From assembly GCA_036877525.1 (NCBI GenBank), contig JAZGTH010000208.1, forward strand, positions 1-64,000: DNA of 64,000 nt, in the 5' to 3' direction. The translations under genes and the position numbers were made by a program. Source of the stretch: Chromobotia macracanthus (Eukaryota; Chordata; Actinopteri; Cypriniformes; Botiidae). Below, piece after piece: positions 34,152 through 46,123 of the stretch; the first letter of the stretch is position 1; each line of letters opens with the position of its first letter. The notes below the pieces were generated by a model. The model was given only the letters and a program-made list of their open reading frames with translations, was not told the DNA's origin and searched no databases.

Positions 34152-34161
34152 AGTGACATCA
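34152..34161. promoter_or_regulatory. CRE-like decamer upstream of V29
   Basis: AGTGACATCA, 105 bp upstream of the V29 ATG. Confidence 0.5.
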
Positions 34162-34525
34162 CCCATCCCCACCCACAATGTAGAAATAACAAAGACTAAT
34201 TGTAAATATCTAAACTGAACCCTTTTTAATAAAATTCTGAATCTTTTATCATTAAATGTAATGCATCACTGACTCCAATAATGATGAAATGAATGGTTGG
34301 CTTATTTTTATGTTTTGTTAATACATATTAAACCCTCCTGCGATTCTTATGAAATCCAGTTGTCACAGTTCATATTCACTGTTCTTCTTTCTTTTTGAAT
34401 GTATTGTAGTGCAGTGAGAAGTCACGTAATGCTGCAGTGTTGTAACATGGAGAAAAGTAACTTTATTGCTTGATCACAGTGTAGCATGTTTTTGTATGAG
34501 TGTTGAATGTGTTTCAGTCACAGTG

Positions 34526-34960
34526 GGCTGCAGAGCACAGTAGTACACAGCAGAGTCAGACACATGCAGATCCTGGATTATCAGTGAAACTGATTTTGTG
34601 TCCAATCTGGCATCAAATCTGTCTTTAAAATCAGAACTATTGCTTGATCCAAACTTGCTTCTCATCAGTATATATTCAGGGATGTTGTTGGAGCGCTGGA
34701 TGTACCAGTAAAGGTATGGAGTATTTTGAAGTGTTTCATATCCACAGTTCAGAGTGACCTGCTCTCCCTCAATGGCAGATCTTTCCTCTCTTGGTTGATT
34801 AACAACGTCTGTGCCAAAAGATCCTGTAATGCAGAAGAGCACAAATCCAGAAAAGCACAGACATCCAATCAGTGAGATTCACAGAATAAAGTTATGAAGA
34901 TAATTGCTTACCGTGGAAATTCAAGACAAAAATGAATAGAACAAGTAACCTATAAGTCAT
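34526..34960 (-). CDS. TRAV: V30: family A TCR V segment, intact
   Basis: Leader exon 34912-34960 (MTYRLLVLFIFVLNFH), V exon 34526-34823: SFGTDVVNQPREE, Cys23 in LNCGYETL, Trp41 in LYWYIQRSN, Cys104 in AVYYCALQP. RSS: nonamer 34487-34495, 23 bp spacer, CACTGTG 34519-34525. Duplicate of V8. TGATGTCA 35053-35060 upstream. Flank 34961-35747: nothing else. Confidence 0.93.
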
Positions 34961-35786
34961 CTTTAATTAACTTTGACAGTGAAAAGTATATTGGTAAATA
35001 TTTTATGTGCTCAGCTGTAGGAGAAACTTTATTTGCTGCGTGTCAAGTTGACTGATGTCATGATAATGTTCAACAACAGCTGGTTGAGTTTCTTACAATC
35101 AAGGCTTAAAATAGTCATTAGGTGTTAGTTTAGGTGTTGTCATGTAAGTGTAGATATTACCATCTTCAGGCTAAGAGTGGTATTACCATCTGTGTCCCAT
35201 GTGTCTGTGGAAGTTTTTTAGAAGTTGCCATAACATAACAAAAATAAACTTTTGATTATTGTATTTTTGCCAGTTGATGATAGTACATTAGATCATAGAA
35301 TCACTTATAAAAACAACAAAGATCTCTCTGTAATCTAATTCTTTTAACGGATTAAAGATTAAATAAGTAGTTTAAATTAAATGCTCTATATTTTTGCTTT
35401 TTTATACAATTAATTTTAATGTTCAGTGAAATGGAGTCACTGCTGACTTTCATGAAGGGAAAAGCAAATGCAGACTTTGCAAATTTGTTTTCGATAATTT
35501 AAGTTTCAGGGCCCATTATAGTCACGGTTCTGCTGTTTTTTATTCTATGATCAAACCAGAAACCTACAGTGTTACTAGATAAGGTTTTTATTATTAGTTT
35601 TTGAAGTAGCAATGTTTGAACAATAATTTCCTATTTAGTGTAATGTAATTACATTTTACGTTTATAAAGTGATGAAGGTTTTACAATAATTGACTATAAT
35701 ATAAATTATATGTTCAGAGATGTAACATTGCTCAGATGCTCACACAGGGTTTTTGTATGAGTGTTGAGTGTGTTTCAGTCACAGTG

Positions 35787-36221
35787 GGCTTCAGAGCACA
35801 GTAGTACACAGCAGAATCAGACACACGCAGATCCTGAATTGTCAGTGGAAATGATTTTGAAGATGTGCTGAAATCTCCACGAAATCTCTCCTCGAAAATA
35901 TTTTCAAATCTGCTCAGCATGTATTTTGGGGATCTATTGACACTTTGCTGGTACCAGATGAGAGTTGGGGATAGATCAGTGCCTTTATATGTACAGTCTA
36001 TTGTCACGGCTGCACCTTCAAAAGCAGTTTGAGGTCTTGTATTCTGGATTACAGAATCCTGAGATTTACACCCTGGAATAGAATTAAGAATAATGTTCAT
36101 CAGTTCTATGTTGGTATCTGTTAAGTCATTCATTCGTTCTCTGATTAAAATGATATTTCAAAATCTACTTACCCCAGAAATATGTAATGAGGAACATAAA
36201 ATATTTTTGCCAGTGTGTCAT
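35787..36221 (-). CDS. TRAV: V31: family B TCR V segment, intact
   Basis: Leader exon 36173-36221 (MTHWQKYFMFLITYFW), V exon 35787-36072: CKSQDSVIQNTRP, Cys23 in IDCTYKGTD, Trp41 in LIWYQQSVN, Cys104 in AVYYCALKP. RSS: nonamer 35748-35756, 23 bp spacer, CACTGTG 35780-35786. It keeps the 11 bases lost in V9. Flank 36222-36703: ATCC repeat 36524-36547. Confidence 0.93.
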
Positions 36222-36523
36222 TATAATAATGTACTCTGCAGCTGAATTTAATGAACTCATGTACACCGTCTGTTTAAACAGCTTTTTGCTTCAGCTCTCC
36301 TTTGCTAAAGTTCAGATGAACACTGTCCCATTTACTGACATTTGGAGGAGTGAGAAGCATCACAGTGTTTGAATACAGACAGTCTGATTGTCTCCACCCT
36401 CTGAATGGATTTATAGTTCATTTTGACACGTGCTGTAAATGTCTGGATGTTGTTGAAGATCTTTCATATATTGTTATAAATGATGATGGTTACACTTTAA
36501 GGTGTCCTTGGTTCAGTGTAATT

Positions 36524-36547
36524 ATCCATCCATCCATCCATCCATCT
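36524..36547. repeat. ATCC tetranucleotide repeat, copy 2
   Basis: Duplicate of 9467-9488 in the V31 5' flank. Confidence 0.8.
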
Positions 36548-36742
36548 ATTCTGTTATTCTATTTCTAATCTAGAGATGTTTATCTCTGAGAGAGGTTGTA
36601 AAACATTTTCTCTGTTTGTAATTCTGTTTCTCTCTATTCGTTCTTTTATTTGGTGTTTGTGATATATTATATGACATGACAGGAGCTGTTTGTAGAAGCT
36701 CTGTGTTTTTGTATGACAGTGAAGCTTTCTGATGTCACAGTG

Positions 36743-37194
36743 GGATTCAGAGCACAGTAGTACACAGCAGAATCAGACACATGCAGATCCTGGATTGTCA
36801 GTGGAACTGATTTTAATGTGGAATCCAGTACTGCAGAAAATCTCTTCTTAAAATCAGCCTCATTTGTTTCTTTAGCAAAAGGATATTCACTCAGAATGAA
36901 TATTGGTGATGTATTTGGTAGCTGTTTGTACCAGAGGAGATATGCATCTGATGCAGTTGTGGTATAATTACACATTAAAATAACTGGATCTCCTTCAGTT
37001 GTAGTTATTTCACGTACAGGCTGTTCAACTCTGTTCTGTCCCCAACACACTAAAGAAACAGAGATTTCATGTTAATTGTTACCCAACCTAATACGAAAGT
37101 AAACATAAGCCGGCATTAAAGTGTACAGAAAGAGTGAAATGCTCTTACCATAATAATGTGCCAAAAACAGAGAAATGGAAGTCCATCTAAACAT
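36743..37194 (-). CDS. TRAV: V32: family F TCR V segment, intact
   Basis: Leader exon 37149-37194 (MFRWTSISLFLAHYY), V exon 36743-37049: CWGQNRVEQPVREI, Cys23 in LMCNYTTTA, Trp41 in LLWYKQLPN, Cys104 in AVYYCALNP. RSS: nonamer 36704-36712, 23 bp spacer, CACTGTG 36736-36742. Unlike V10, a stop in the intron ends the read-through frame just before the exon. Flank 37195-37766: nothing recognised. Confidence 0.93.
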
Positions 37195-37803
37195 AGCTGC
37201 TCTATGGGGTATAAGAACAGAAAATGTCACACACAGAGCTTCTCTCACAAAGCTTTGAATGTTTATATTATATCATATGACCTACACATGCATACATGGA
37301 GAGATCAGTGCTGACCTCTTGTGGATGAAGTGTGAAATTGCTAATTGTGCTTTTTTTTGAAACCCTGAACAATTCCTCATAAAGCCATTTTCATTATAAT
37401 TTCTAAATGCTTTTAATATGCAGTCGATTATTGTGCATGATCAGGGTTAGTAAATTTAAATTCTACACATTTAAGTTACACAAACATTGTCTGACACTTT
37501 TGTAAACTTACCAGCACTGTTGGCAGATATGTAATGAAAAACGAGGTAACGAGTACTTCGCACACCACTGTGAATGTTAAGCCCACATTAAAATCTGTTG
37601 ATAATGGTCAGATTATTAAATGATTTTCACAACATGATTTAAAACAACATAAACTGCTAAAAGACTTGAATATAATTTGAGTTAACCTTGTTCTAAAGTG
37701 ATCGTAATCATTTTATGGCATAATCATGTAATAGTTTAATTTTACTTTGATGTATACAGTATACAGGGTTTTTGTACGAGTGTTGTGTGGTTCAGTCACA
37801 GTG

Positions 37804-38271
37804 GGATTCAGAGCACAGTAGTACACAGCAGAATCAGACACATGCAGATCTTGAATTGTCAGTGGGACTGACAGTGAAGACTCCTTGAGATTTGCATTAA
37901 ATCTTTCACTGAATTCTTTATCTTTGCTGCCAGTTGTGCTAAATGCCATCAGCATGTATTTGGGGAATCCGTTTGCTTTTTGCTGGTACCACTGGAGTGT
38001 TGGGTTTGGATAGTTAGTTTTATATGTACAGCTGATTCACGTCGTCACCTTCAAAAGCGGTTTGAAATTTTGTAGGCTGATCAACACTGTCCTGAGAAGA
38101 ACATTCTGAAAATAAAAGAAAAACATAGTCAAGAAACATATATTTGATACAGGAATACAAACACGAACAATAACCCTAATATAAAAAGATAACTGAAGAC
38201 TCTGACCTCTAATGCTGTGACTTACCCCAAGGAAATGTAACTAGGAGGAAAACAAGCCTTTGAAAGGGCAT
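37804..38271 (-). pseudogene. TRAV: V33: family G TCR V pseudogene
   Basis: Leader exon 38226-38271 (MPFQRLVFLLVTFPW) intact; V exon 37804-38105. FR1 CSSQDSVDQPTKFQ is in frame, then a 2-base loss next to Cys23 turns the frame and a TAA follows in CDR1. FR3 with YYCALNP is kept. RSS spacer 21 bp: nonamer 37767-37775, CACTGTG 37797-37803. Duplicate of V11. Flank 38272-38879: nothing recognised. Confidence 0.88.
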
Positions 38272-38917
38272 TATTGTAACTTGCAATTAAAATCAAATGC
38301 ATGCACAGTGGTAGACTGAATGTGCTCACTGTGAATCTGCGACTGACTGTAAACTCATGTCACTTGATCTGACTGCTGGGAGGAGCCTGTGCCACAGTGA
38401 GACTCAATACATTTAGTTCTATTGCATTCAGTATACTTGTTTTCTTCCACGAATGTGTAATATTTAATGGAATGTATATGCAGTGGAGTGCAGAAATATG
38501 AGCTCATTTAGTATGTGTGAAAAATTGTGCTCCCCCTGCTGTCTGTCAGTGGATCTGCAGTGAAGAACATCCAGATGAACCTGTATCATCCACATTCAGA
38601 TTGATCTAAACCAAAGAGCTAAACCGAACATTTAAAACAGTCATTACAGGTTTGTGAGATACATTGTGAGTTTATTTAAATTTAGTCTGTGTTTGTTTGT
38701 GGATTTTCAGTCTTGTCATTGCATTGTATTTAAAATGTAAACAAATGAGGTAAAAGGTACATTTAACTCATAAACAAATACGTAGTACAGAAGCTTGAAT
38801 ACTATTATGAATTATAGCAGGACAGTACTGCAGCAAAGAGGTTTACATGTGTATGATATAGATTCAGTGTTGTGTATCAGGTTTTTGTACAGAGTCTTTG
38901 TGTTTCCTGTCACTGTG

Positions 38918-39367
38918 GGCTGCAGGGCACAGTAGTACAGAGCAGAGTCTGATACAGCAGCAGAAGAGATCTCCAGATTCACGTGTTTTACATCTTTTGC
39001 AACACTTGAATATAGACGAAGATCAGGCTCAGATGTGTTTGAATATTCTGTGACTGACAGTAGAAATTGTGGTGTTGCTCCAGGATACTGTCGATACCAC
39101 TGGAGAGTAGCAGTGAAACCACTAGTGATACTGTATTTACAAGAGAGAATCACATTTTTACCCTCAAAAGTGTGTTTATCTGAAGACAATGGCTCTATTG
39201 TGTCAGCAAAGGAAGTTCCTGCGGAAAAGTAAAGATCTTTAATTGATCAAGCTCCAAAATAATTATGTATTTGTAATGTGTGTTTTTATTTATATTTTGA
39301 CCGAAATATTGGTTACATTTTTCTTACCGATGTAAAGTTGCATTATTGTCCAGGTAAAGAAAAACAT
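38918..39367 (-). CDS. TRAV: V34: family H TCR V segment, intact
   Basis: Leader exon 39328-39367 (MFFFTWTIMQLYI), V exon 38918-39218: TSFADTIEPLSSDKH, Cys23 in LSCKYSITS, Trp41 in LQWYRQYPG, Cys104 in SALYYCALQP. RSS: nonamer 38880-38888, 22 bp spacer, CACAGTG 38911-38917. Duplicate of V12 with different CDR1 residues. Flank 39368-40502 holds the second SINE-like copy. Confidence 0.93.
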
Positions 39368-39540
39368 GATGTAGTCAGAGATACTGAAGGAGAAAATAGC
39401 AGAATATTGTACATAATTCACATATGTCAGGGTCTCACACTCACTTCTTTATGAATAAGCTCCGCCCACTGCTGAAGTGTTAATTATTATTCTCATGTAG
39501 TTCCAAACTTGGAGATATTTTTTAGCTTTTTTTTTTTAGC

Positions 39541-39841
39541 ATTTACATTTAGTCATTTAGCAGACGCTTTTATCCAAAGCTACTTACAAAGGACGAGAGC
39601 ATTGAACATTTTGTCTTGAATGCCAACGAGCCAAGTCTACAAAGCTACATTTACAAGCTGACGTTGTATTCTGTTACTAGAGAGAAAGATGGACTAGAAA
39701 CAGGGATTTTTTTTTTGTAAGGATAGAAGGATATGATAGAGGGATAGGATAGAGGGATAGGATAGAAGAGCATTAGGGTTCAGACAGGTGTCTGCAGAAC
39801 AGGTGTGTTTTGAGTTGTTTTTTGAGGGTTGTGATGGTCTC
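39541..39841. mobile_element. SINE-like dispersed fish repeat, copy 2
   Basis: Duplicate of 12470-12783, with one ACATTT unit instead of three at its start and the same GGATAGAGG units. Confidence 0.65.
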
Positions 39842-40540
39842 TTTTTTACTCTAGCTTCATCTGTTTAACCTTCTGTTTTTTTTACAGAAGGACTGAATGA
39901 AGTTTCATTGTACACAGAGGCAGTTCTGATCTTCAGTTATCTTACACTACATTACACTACATCAGATTCATAACAAAATCTCCTCAGATCTTTCAGCTCC
40001 TCCTTTCCTAGCCACCAGGGAATGTAAATGCATCTATATATCATTTTATCTGTGTAACAATTATTAAAAATGTATGTCACTGAGCTTGTGTTAAAAAATT
40101 ATTAATATTAACGTGATATCGTTTTTAAGACTTAAATATAACATTTGCATTCAAATGAAATGACAAGCTTGTCCTGTTAATTCAGAACTGATTATTTTTC
40201 TAATGATACTGGTCGTGTGAGACCTCTCTGTGTTTTATTTTATTAGTGTAGAGATGCGGGTGAATATGCAAAATTAACAGTTTACTCTATAAAGACAGCT
40301 CTGACTGTTAGTGTGTGGTGTTAACTTGTGTCACTGCAGACCTTACAAATGATGTAATAAAATGGTTAAAGGTCCATGGCAAATATTAAATTCAGAAACA
40401 GATTCAGATTTGGAATCAGAGTTAGAATATATTGAATTATAGCAGGATAGTATAGCAGCACAGGCGTTAACATATGTATGATATAGATTCAGTTGTGTAT
40501 CAGGTTTTTGTACAGAGTCTTTGTGTTTCCTGTCACTGTG

Positions 40541-41008
40541 GGCACCAGGGCACAGTAGTACAGAGCAGAGTCTGATACAGCAGCAGAAGAGATCTCCAGA
40601 TTCACGTGTTTTACATCTTTTGCAGCACTTGAATATAGACGAAGATCAGGCTCAGATGTGTTTGAATATTCTGTGACTGACAGTAGAAATTCTGGTGTTG
40701 CTCCAGGATACTGTCGATACCACTGGAGAGAGTTAACAGTGAGACCACTAGTGATACTGTATTTACAAGAGAGAATCACAGTTTCACCTTCAGAAACATG
40801 TTTATCTGAAGACAATGGCTCTATTGTATCAGCAATGGAAGTTCCTGCAGAAAAAGAAAACAACCTCAATTAATCAAGAAATGAATTATTGTTGTTATCA
40901 TTTATGTTTTTAATGTTTGTGTTTGCTTTTAATTTGACTGTAAGTTTTCTTCGATTAATATCTCTTACCCATATAAATGTGCATTATTGTCCAGGTAAAG
41001 AGAAACAT
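40541..41008 (-). CDS. TRAV: V35: family H TCR V segment, intact
   Basis: Leader exon 40969-41008 (MFLFTWTIMHIYM), V exon 40541-40844: TSIADTIEPLSSDKH, Cys23 in LSCKYSITSG with one extra CDR1 codon (LTVNSLQWY), Cys104 in SALYYCALVP. RSS: nonamer 40503-40511, 22 bp spacer, CACAGTG 40534-40540. Duplicate of V13 but with the CALVP end of V52. Flank 41009-41803: nothing recognised. Confidence 0.93.
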
Positions 41009-41842
41009 GATGTGTTCAGAGATACAGTGAAGGCAGAAACAGCATTAGAATACTTCACTCACTGTCTCACTCTCACAACATCTTTCTAAATAAGCTCCGC
41101 CCACTGCTGATGTTCTGTCTCTGATAAGTGGGAGATGTAAAAAGATGAATAACAAACATTGTTATTTTTTTGTATTAGCAGTGAGCAGAATATAGTTTGT
41201 TATACTAATGCTGTAAATGATCTCCCTCTACTGGCTCTCTGCAAGTATTGCATGATGACAGTATATTTACAGTATCAGTTTTACAGTGTTACCTGCAGCA
41301 CAGGTCAGTTTTCATTCTTTCTGATGTAAAATGTCTGGTTGGTTTTGAGACATATTGGGGAATGTGTCACAGAGACACAATAATAATAACAGCTGCATTC
41401 TGACCATAATACAAAGAATACATACAGACAAATTTAGTACAAATAAAGAAACAGACTTATTGAAAACAAACAAACAGTTTGTAAAAACAGATTCATAAAC
41501 AGCAAGAAAAATTTTAATCGATTTGTGATTTGCATAAGAGTCATTTTCTGTTTGGAACCACTGTATAATTTAATTCGGTATGTATAATTTATTTGATGCA
41601 GAATTCATGCAAGATATTATGTAACAAAAAACTGAACATATTTTAAGAAAGCTTTTAAAAAATGTTTACTTTAATCCCCATGCGATAATCTCTTACAGTA
41701 GCATCACACAGGTGTTACCACATAATTTATTACATTTAGGGTACAAAGATTGTGGCTTTGATTGTGGTTTACATTAACAGGTTTAATGTGAAAATAACTT
41801 TTAGGTTTTTGTACGACCTGCATTATGTTTTGTATCACTGGG

Positions 41843-42334
41843 CTTCAACTCTTAGAGCACAATAATATAGAGCTGAATCTGACAGAGTCACACTGTTAAT
41901 ACTGAGTTCAGTGGATGTATCTGATGCAGTTGCTTGAAATCGACTGTCTGAAGCATCTGCAGCACTCCATGATCGAGCACCTTTATATGCTAAATACAAA
42001 GGTTTCTCATGAGAATATATTTTGTACCAATAAAGTTGAACATCATTGCTGGCTGTACTATATGAACAGCTCAGTTTTGTAGTTTCTCCTTCTTTTGTGA
42101 TGATTTTAGTGCCTTTATTTGGTTCAATTTTGTCTCCAGTGACCAAACCTGCAACAATAAACACAATACAAGTTTTGATAGAAAGTAGACAAGATTGTAT
42201 TGCAAACATCTAGTTAAAATTACTAAAATAAAATGAATAAAACATTTAGGTCATGATAATTTTGTGTTTTGTTATTGAGACAATGAAAATGTACCTGTTC
42301 CTATAATGAGAAGAAGTAAACAGCATCCACCCAT
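41843..42334 (-). CDS. TRAV: V36: family C2 TCR V segment, intact
   Basis: Leader exon 42295-42334 (MGGCCLLLLIIGT), V exon 41843-42148: GLVTGDKIEPNKG, Cys23 in LSCSYSTAS, Trp41 in LYWYKIYSH, Cys104 in YYCALRVEA. RSS: nonamer 41804-41812, 23 bp spacer, CCCAGTG 41836-41842. Duplicate of V14. Flank 42335-43082: palindrome TGACAGCTGTCA 42995-43006, otherwise nothing. Confidence 0.92.
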
Positions 42335-43121
42335 GTTAATAAGATGAACTCAGTTCTCTGTTGAGACTGTCAGAACTCTGTGTGTGTATCAGACACTGTG
42401 AGTCACTGTAGATCAGACATAAAGAAACTCATCAACTTCCTGTTCTGCTTCTATTGGATGTGAGCGTCAAACTGATTTCTTTTTTAATCTTGTTAGTTGT
42501 TGCCTGATACAAAGTATCATTCTATCAGTCTGACATGTATGGCCAGTTGTCAGTGCTGGTGTCTGTAACAATGTAACTGCAATTGTAATATCTGACTGTC
42601 ACAGAAAGATCAGCATCTGGCTGCTCATTTGAATGTGGAAAATAAATAATGTGGTTTTATCTTATGTAAGTAACTGATTTTAAAACTCTTGACAAACTAG
42701 CATCCAAATCTGTCCTTTACTTTCATATTTTAAACTGTTGTAAATATCCTGCATGCTTTAAATGTCATTGTTTTCTGATGATTCTAGTTTTCAGCCTAAT
42801 GATATTTCTCTGGGTGATCATTTTAGCAGATTCAGATGGATATATAAACATTTGTTTTTGATATATTATTATGATAATATTAGGAATTTGGCTGTTAAGA
42901 GGTTAGTTAAATGTTACAGCTGTGCATCTCTTGAGTGTATATTCATACTCACTGAACGTGGCTCTCAACAAGCTTTGGTGTGCTTCACTGCAGATGACAG
43001 CTGTCACGTCCTCTGCTGGTCTTTTACTGGTAACACATGCTGACAAGATCTTTAGTTTATCATTCTACAGTTCCCTCATATGGGTTTTTGTATGAGTGTT
43101 GAGTGTGTTTCAGTCACGGTG

Positions 43122-43565
43122 GGCTTCAGAGCACAGTAGTACACAGCAGAGTCAGACACATGCAGATCCTGGATTGTCAGAGGAACTGATTTTGCAGATG
43201 CATCATGATCGGCCTTAAATCTTGCCTTGAACTTTTCTTCTTCATTTCCAAGGGAACCAAATCTATTCAGCATGTATTCAGGGATCCCGTTTACTTTTTG
43301 CTGGTACCAGAAGAGAGTTGGGGGGGTAGTAGTTTTAAATGTACAGCTGATTGTTACAGTTTCACCTTCATAAGCAGTTTGAACTCTTGTTTTCTGTGTA
43401 ACACTGTTCTGAGATTCTGCTCCTATAGAAGAGAATTGTTAAACTATATCAGTAAAGAAAATGAAAGGATAATGACAATAATGTTTAAAGAGAATACATT
43501 TAATTCAACTTACCCAGGAAACAAATAAAAACAATGGAAATTTGTTTCAGCCAGTGTGTGGTCAT
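43122..43565 (-). CDS. TRAV: V37: family I2 TCR V segment, intact
   Basis: Leader exon 43514-43565 (MTTHWLKQISIVFICFL, 17 codons), V exon 43122-43422: AESQNSVTQKTRV, Cys23 in ISCTFKTTT, Trp41 in LFWYQQKVN, Cys104 in AVYYCALKP. RSS: nonamer 43083-43091, 23 bp spacer, heptamer CACCGTG 43115-43121. The 3' side matches V15 and V43, the 5' side V43, V48 and V55. Flank 43566-44361: CTCCACCCTCAGACC box and TC repeat, otherwise nothing. Confidence 0.9.
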
Positions 43566-44289
43566 GTTTCTACAAAAAAAATTATCATTTATTCTTATTA
43601 ACAATGCAGATCACAACACTTGCTGTAGTCTGTGATAGAGTGACGAAAATACCATAATGAAAGGAAATGTTTTGGCTTAGATCTTTTGACTCCACCCTCA
43701 GACCAGGATTAGCATATTTCTGCATTCATATTTAGTGGGTCTATTAAAAACATTTTAAATATTTTGGAATCTGACAGAGTCAATGAATGCATCTTATGTT
43801 TAGGGATCAGTCATGCTTATGAGAATAATGAACATAAACTGATATTTAAAACTGCTTTGCAAGTGAAGAACACCATTTGTACAAATGAAATGGAGAAATT
43901 AAAAACAAAACATTTTCAGAAATTTGTATGATATACACATCGACCTTATAGTTTCATTTTTTATTTTTTTAGAGCCTGCAAAAGGTTTATTTTGAGTCAT
44001 GTACACAGTTTGACAACACTGCAACCCTGTGGCAGATATGTGCCTGCACAAGGTGTTACATGTAATATTATTAAAGCTTTAATTGTATTTTCATTCATTC
44101 ATTAAGATGGTGAGGGTGTGGTGGTATATATATTTGGAATCTAATTCCATTGTTAATTCAAGGATGTGTAACTTATGTTAGACACATTGCATTGTGTTAT
44201 TATAATCTCTGCTTGTGTTTCTAGTAGTTTAAATATATTAATTTTTCTTGTAATTTGTTCTTTTTCCCTACTTTGTTATATCACCTTGC

Positions 44290-44291
<2 letters not shown>

Positions 44292-44351
<60 letters not shown>
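44292..44351. repeat. TC dinucleotide microsatellite, copy 1
   Basis: About 60 bp of uninterrupted TC, ending 10 bp from the nonamer of V38. A copy lies at 56192-56247 beside V49. On the minus strand it translates as Arg-Glu repeats, an artefact of reading past the V end. Confidence 0.95.
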
Positions 44352-44354
<3 letters not shown>

Positions 44355-44399
44355 GGTAAGGGGTTTTTGTAGGGGGCTGTATAGTTTTCTGTCACTGTG

Positions 44400-44840
44400 G
44401 GCCTCATGGCACAGTAGTACAGAGCAGAGTCTGAGACAGCAGCAGAGGAGATCTCCAGATGCAGATGTTTTAGATCTTTGTCATTTTTCTGCTTCTGTTT
44501 GGTGAGTTTCACAGACACTCTTGGATCTACATCAGAGTTTTTGCTAGTTTTTGAGCCATCAAGGATAAACACAAGAAATTCAGGTGCTGATCCGGGATAC
44601 TGACGGTACCAGAACAGATAATCTGCAGAGGAATAACTACAGGATAATGTAACATTTGAACCTTCCTTTGCAGAAATCTCTTCTTTGTCTGGTTTGATGT
44701 CATTTCCAGACACTGTCGCTGAAAAAGAAAAAGTACATTTTAGTGAGATATCTTTTAATGAACTCATTATTAACAGGAGATCATAAATATAAATACATAC
44801 ATGCTAGACCATAGAAGAGAATAAGTGTATAAACATCCAT
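44400..44840 (-). CDS. TRAV: V38: family L TCR V segment, intact
   Basis: Leader exon 44801-44840 (MDVYTLILFYGLA, donor GTATGT), V exon 44400-44718, the longest type here (319 bp): VSGNDIKPDKEEIS, Cys23 in LSCSYSSAD, Trp41 in LFWYRQYPG, long CDR2/FR3 with KLTKQKQKNDKDL, Cys104 in SALYYCAMRP. RSS: nonamer 44362-44370, 22 bp spacer, CACAGTG 44393-44399. Duplicate V49. Confidence 0.92.
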
Positions 44841-45801
44841 TGTACACTGTTGTCTTCAAGAGGACACAGAATAGTTTCATCACAGTGTGAAACACTTACA
44901 GATTTACAGTGTGAAGCTCCTCCTCTCTCAGCCACATCATGACTGTGTTTAATATACTGAACATGTCACAGCTGAAGAACAGAAGAAAGTTCCAGTCACT
45001 CTCTCTGATGTTTTCTTCTCTTTTCTGTGCAATGTTAATGTGCATATAACTTCTGATTTTATTGCATCAACAATTGTAAAATGACTCCAATCGCCAATAT
45101 GTCCTTTCTCTTCTGTTTACTGCTATACATGTGTGAGTGCATCCTGTTGTTTACAACCCTTGTAGTTTAAAAGAGACAAATGTGATTTAACAGGTTCATT
45201 CATGACTGTTTAAGGCAGCACTGGTGTAAGTTTTTGTTAAGCCTCCCAGAGACTTTGTGAGTGCTGTTGTATTTACAGAGTCATATGGACATGTTTGTAA
45301 CAACTACACTTTATTAATTAACTTAATAAAACATGTAATCACACACATCTAAATGACATAAACCTTATGTGTAAGATCAATTTCTCTGTAAACCTGAATA
45401 TTTACATATTCCAGATTATATTTCAGTCATTTGTTCTTGTTGGTTGTTATACAAATTATAAATATCTTAACCTTAGTGTAGAAAACAGAAATTAGTTACT
45501 TTTACTATTGCTGGTGTAACTTTTGGGGTGCTTTTCTGGATTATGACGTGTGGGCCTCTTTATTTTAATCTCAAATTAAGAGATTGTTGTGGGGCCCCTG
45601 GTACTTTGGGCCCCGTGAATCATTTCCACCTTTCGCCCCACTTGTTATGGCCCTGATTATATTTTGACACCACTTCTTAGAAAAACATATTGTTTTATCA
45701 TTATAGATATGTGAATTTCTCCTTCAGACTCTCAATTCTCACTCTGTCATCTTTACTTTTCTGTCGCTTGTTCAGTCTATAGAAAGTCATTTTGTACTTT
45801 C
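44841..45801. other. Flank of V38 with an isolated RSS-like remnant
   Basis: No V exon. An agtttttgt nonamer (45229-45237) followed by a family-C-type spacer (compare AGCCTCACAGACTTTG at V3) stands alone, with no heptamer or V behind it. Around 45560-45640 there is a GGGCCCC-containing stretch of unknown nature. The whole block recurs at 56737-57697. Confidence 0.6.
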
Positions 45802-45860
45802 TGTTTTTGTACAGTGTTGTTGTGTTTTCTGTCACTGTGGGCTCCAGGGCACAGTAGTAT
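45802..45860 (-). pseudogene. Solitary RSS with 21 bp of V end (family M/H-like), copy 1
   Basis: Complete RSS: nonamer ACAAAAACA 45802-45810, 22 bp spacer, CACAGTG 45833-45839. It is followed by only 21 bases of V end (45840-45860), reading up to the YYCALE codons and then unrelated sequence. V39, 280 bp further on, has almost the same RSS and V end, so this is a truncated tandem copy. Duplicated at 57698-57756. Confidence 0.8.
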
Positions 45861-46123
45861 AACATTTATATGTTATACTGTTGGTACTACATGTGTGTCA
45901 GACTGACATGAGACAGACTTTTTGTTTTCAGTCAGATGACAAACACTGGATGCTTCTGCAAACTTTCTTCAACATTCTGTGTTATGAACATACTGTATTA
46001 CTGTAACCTCTATTACAGCTGGAGATGTCTGTGATGAGTTAACCCAGTTATTTATGCACATATTTGCTATCAGTTCATCTGACACAGTTTTTGTACAGTG
46101 TTGTTGTGTTTCCTGTCACTGTG

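Larger units (their letters stand above)
34480..42440. repeat. Segmental duplicate of 7427-15380 (V30-V36 = V8-V14)
   Basis: Same seven genes in the same order and orientation, with homologous V exons offset by 27,044-27,098 bp, including the pseudogene pair V11/V33 and the SINE-like insertion. Only V9 and V31 differ in status (V9 broken, V31 intact). Confidence 0.9.

Noticed and set aside
42762..43043. 93-codon plus-strand ORF 3' of V37
   Set aside because: The homologous DNA at 15.84-16.1 and 50.5-50.76 kb does not keep it open, so it is not under coding selection.
44276..44350. Arg-Glu repeat protein tail (RERERE) after V38 and V49
   Set aside because: It comes from reading past the RSS into the TC microsatellite; germline V segments end at the heptamer.
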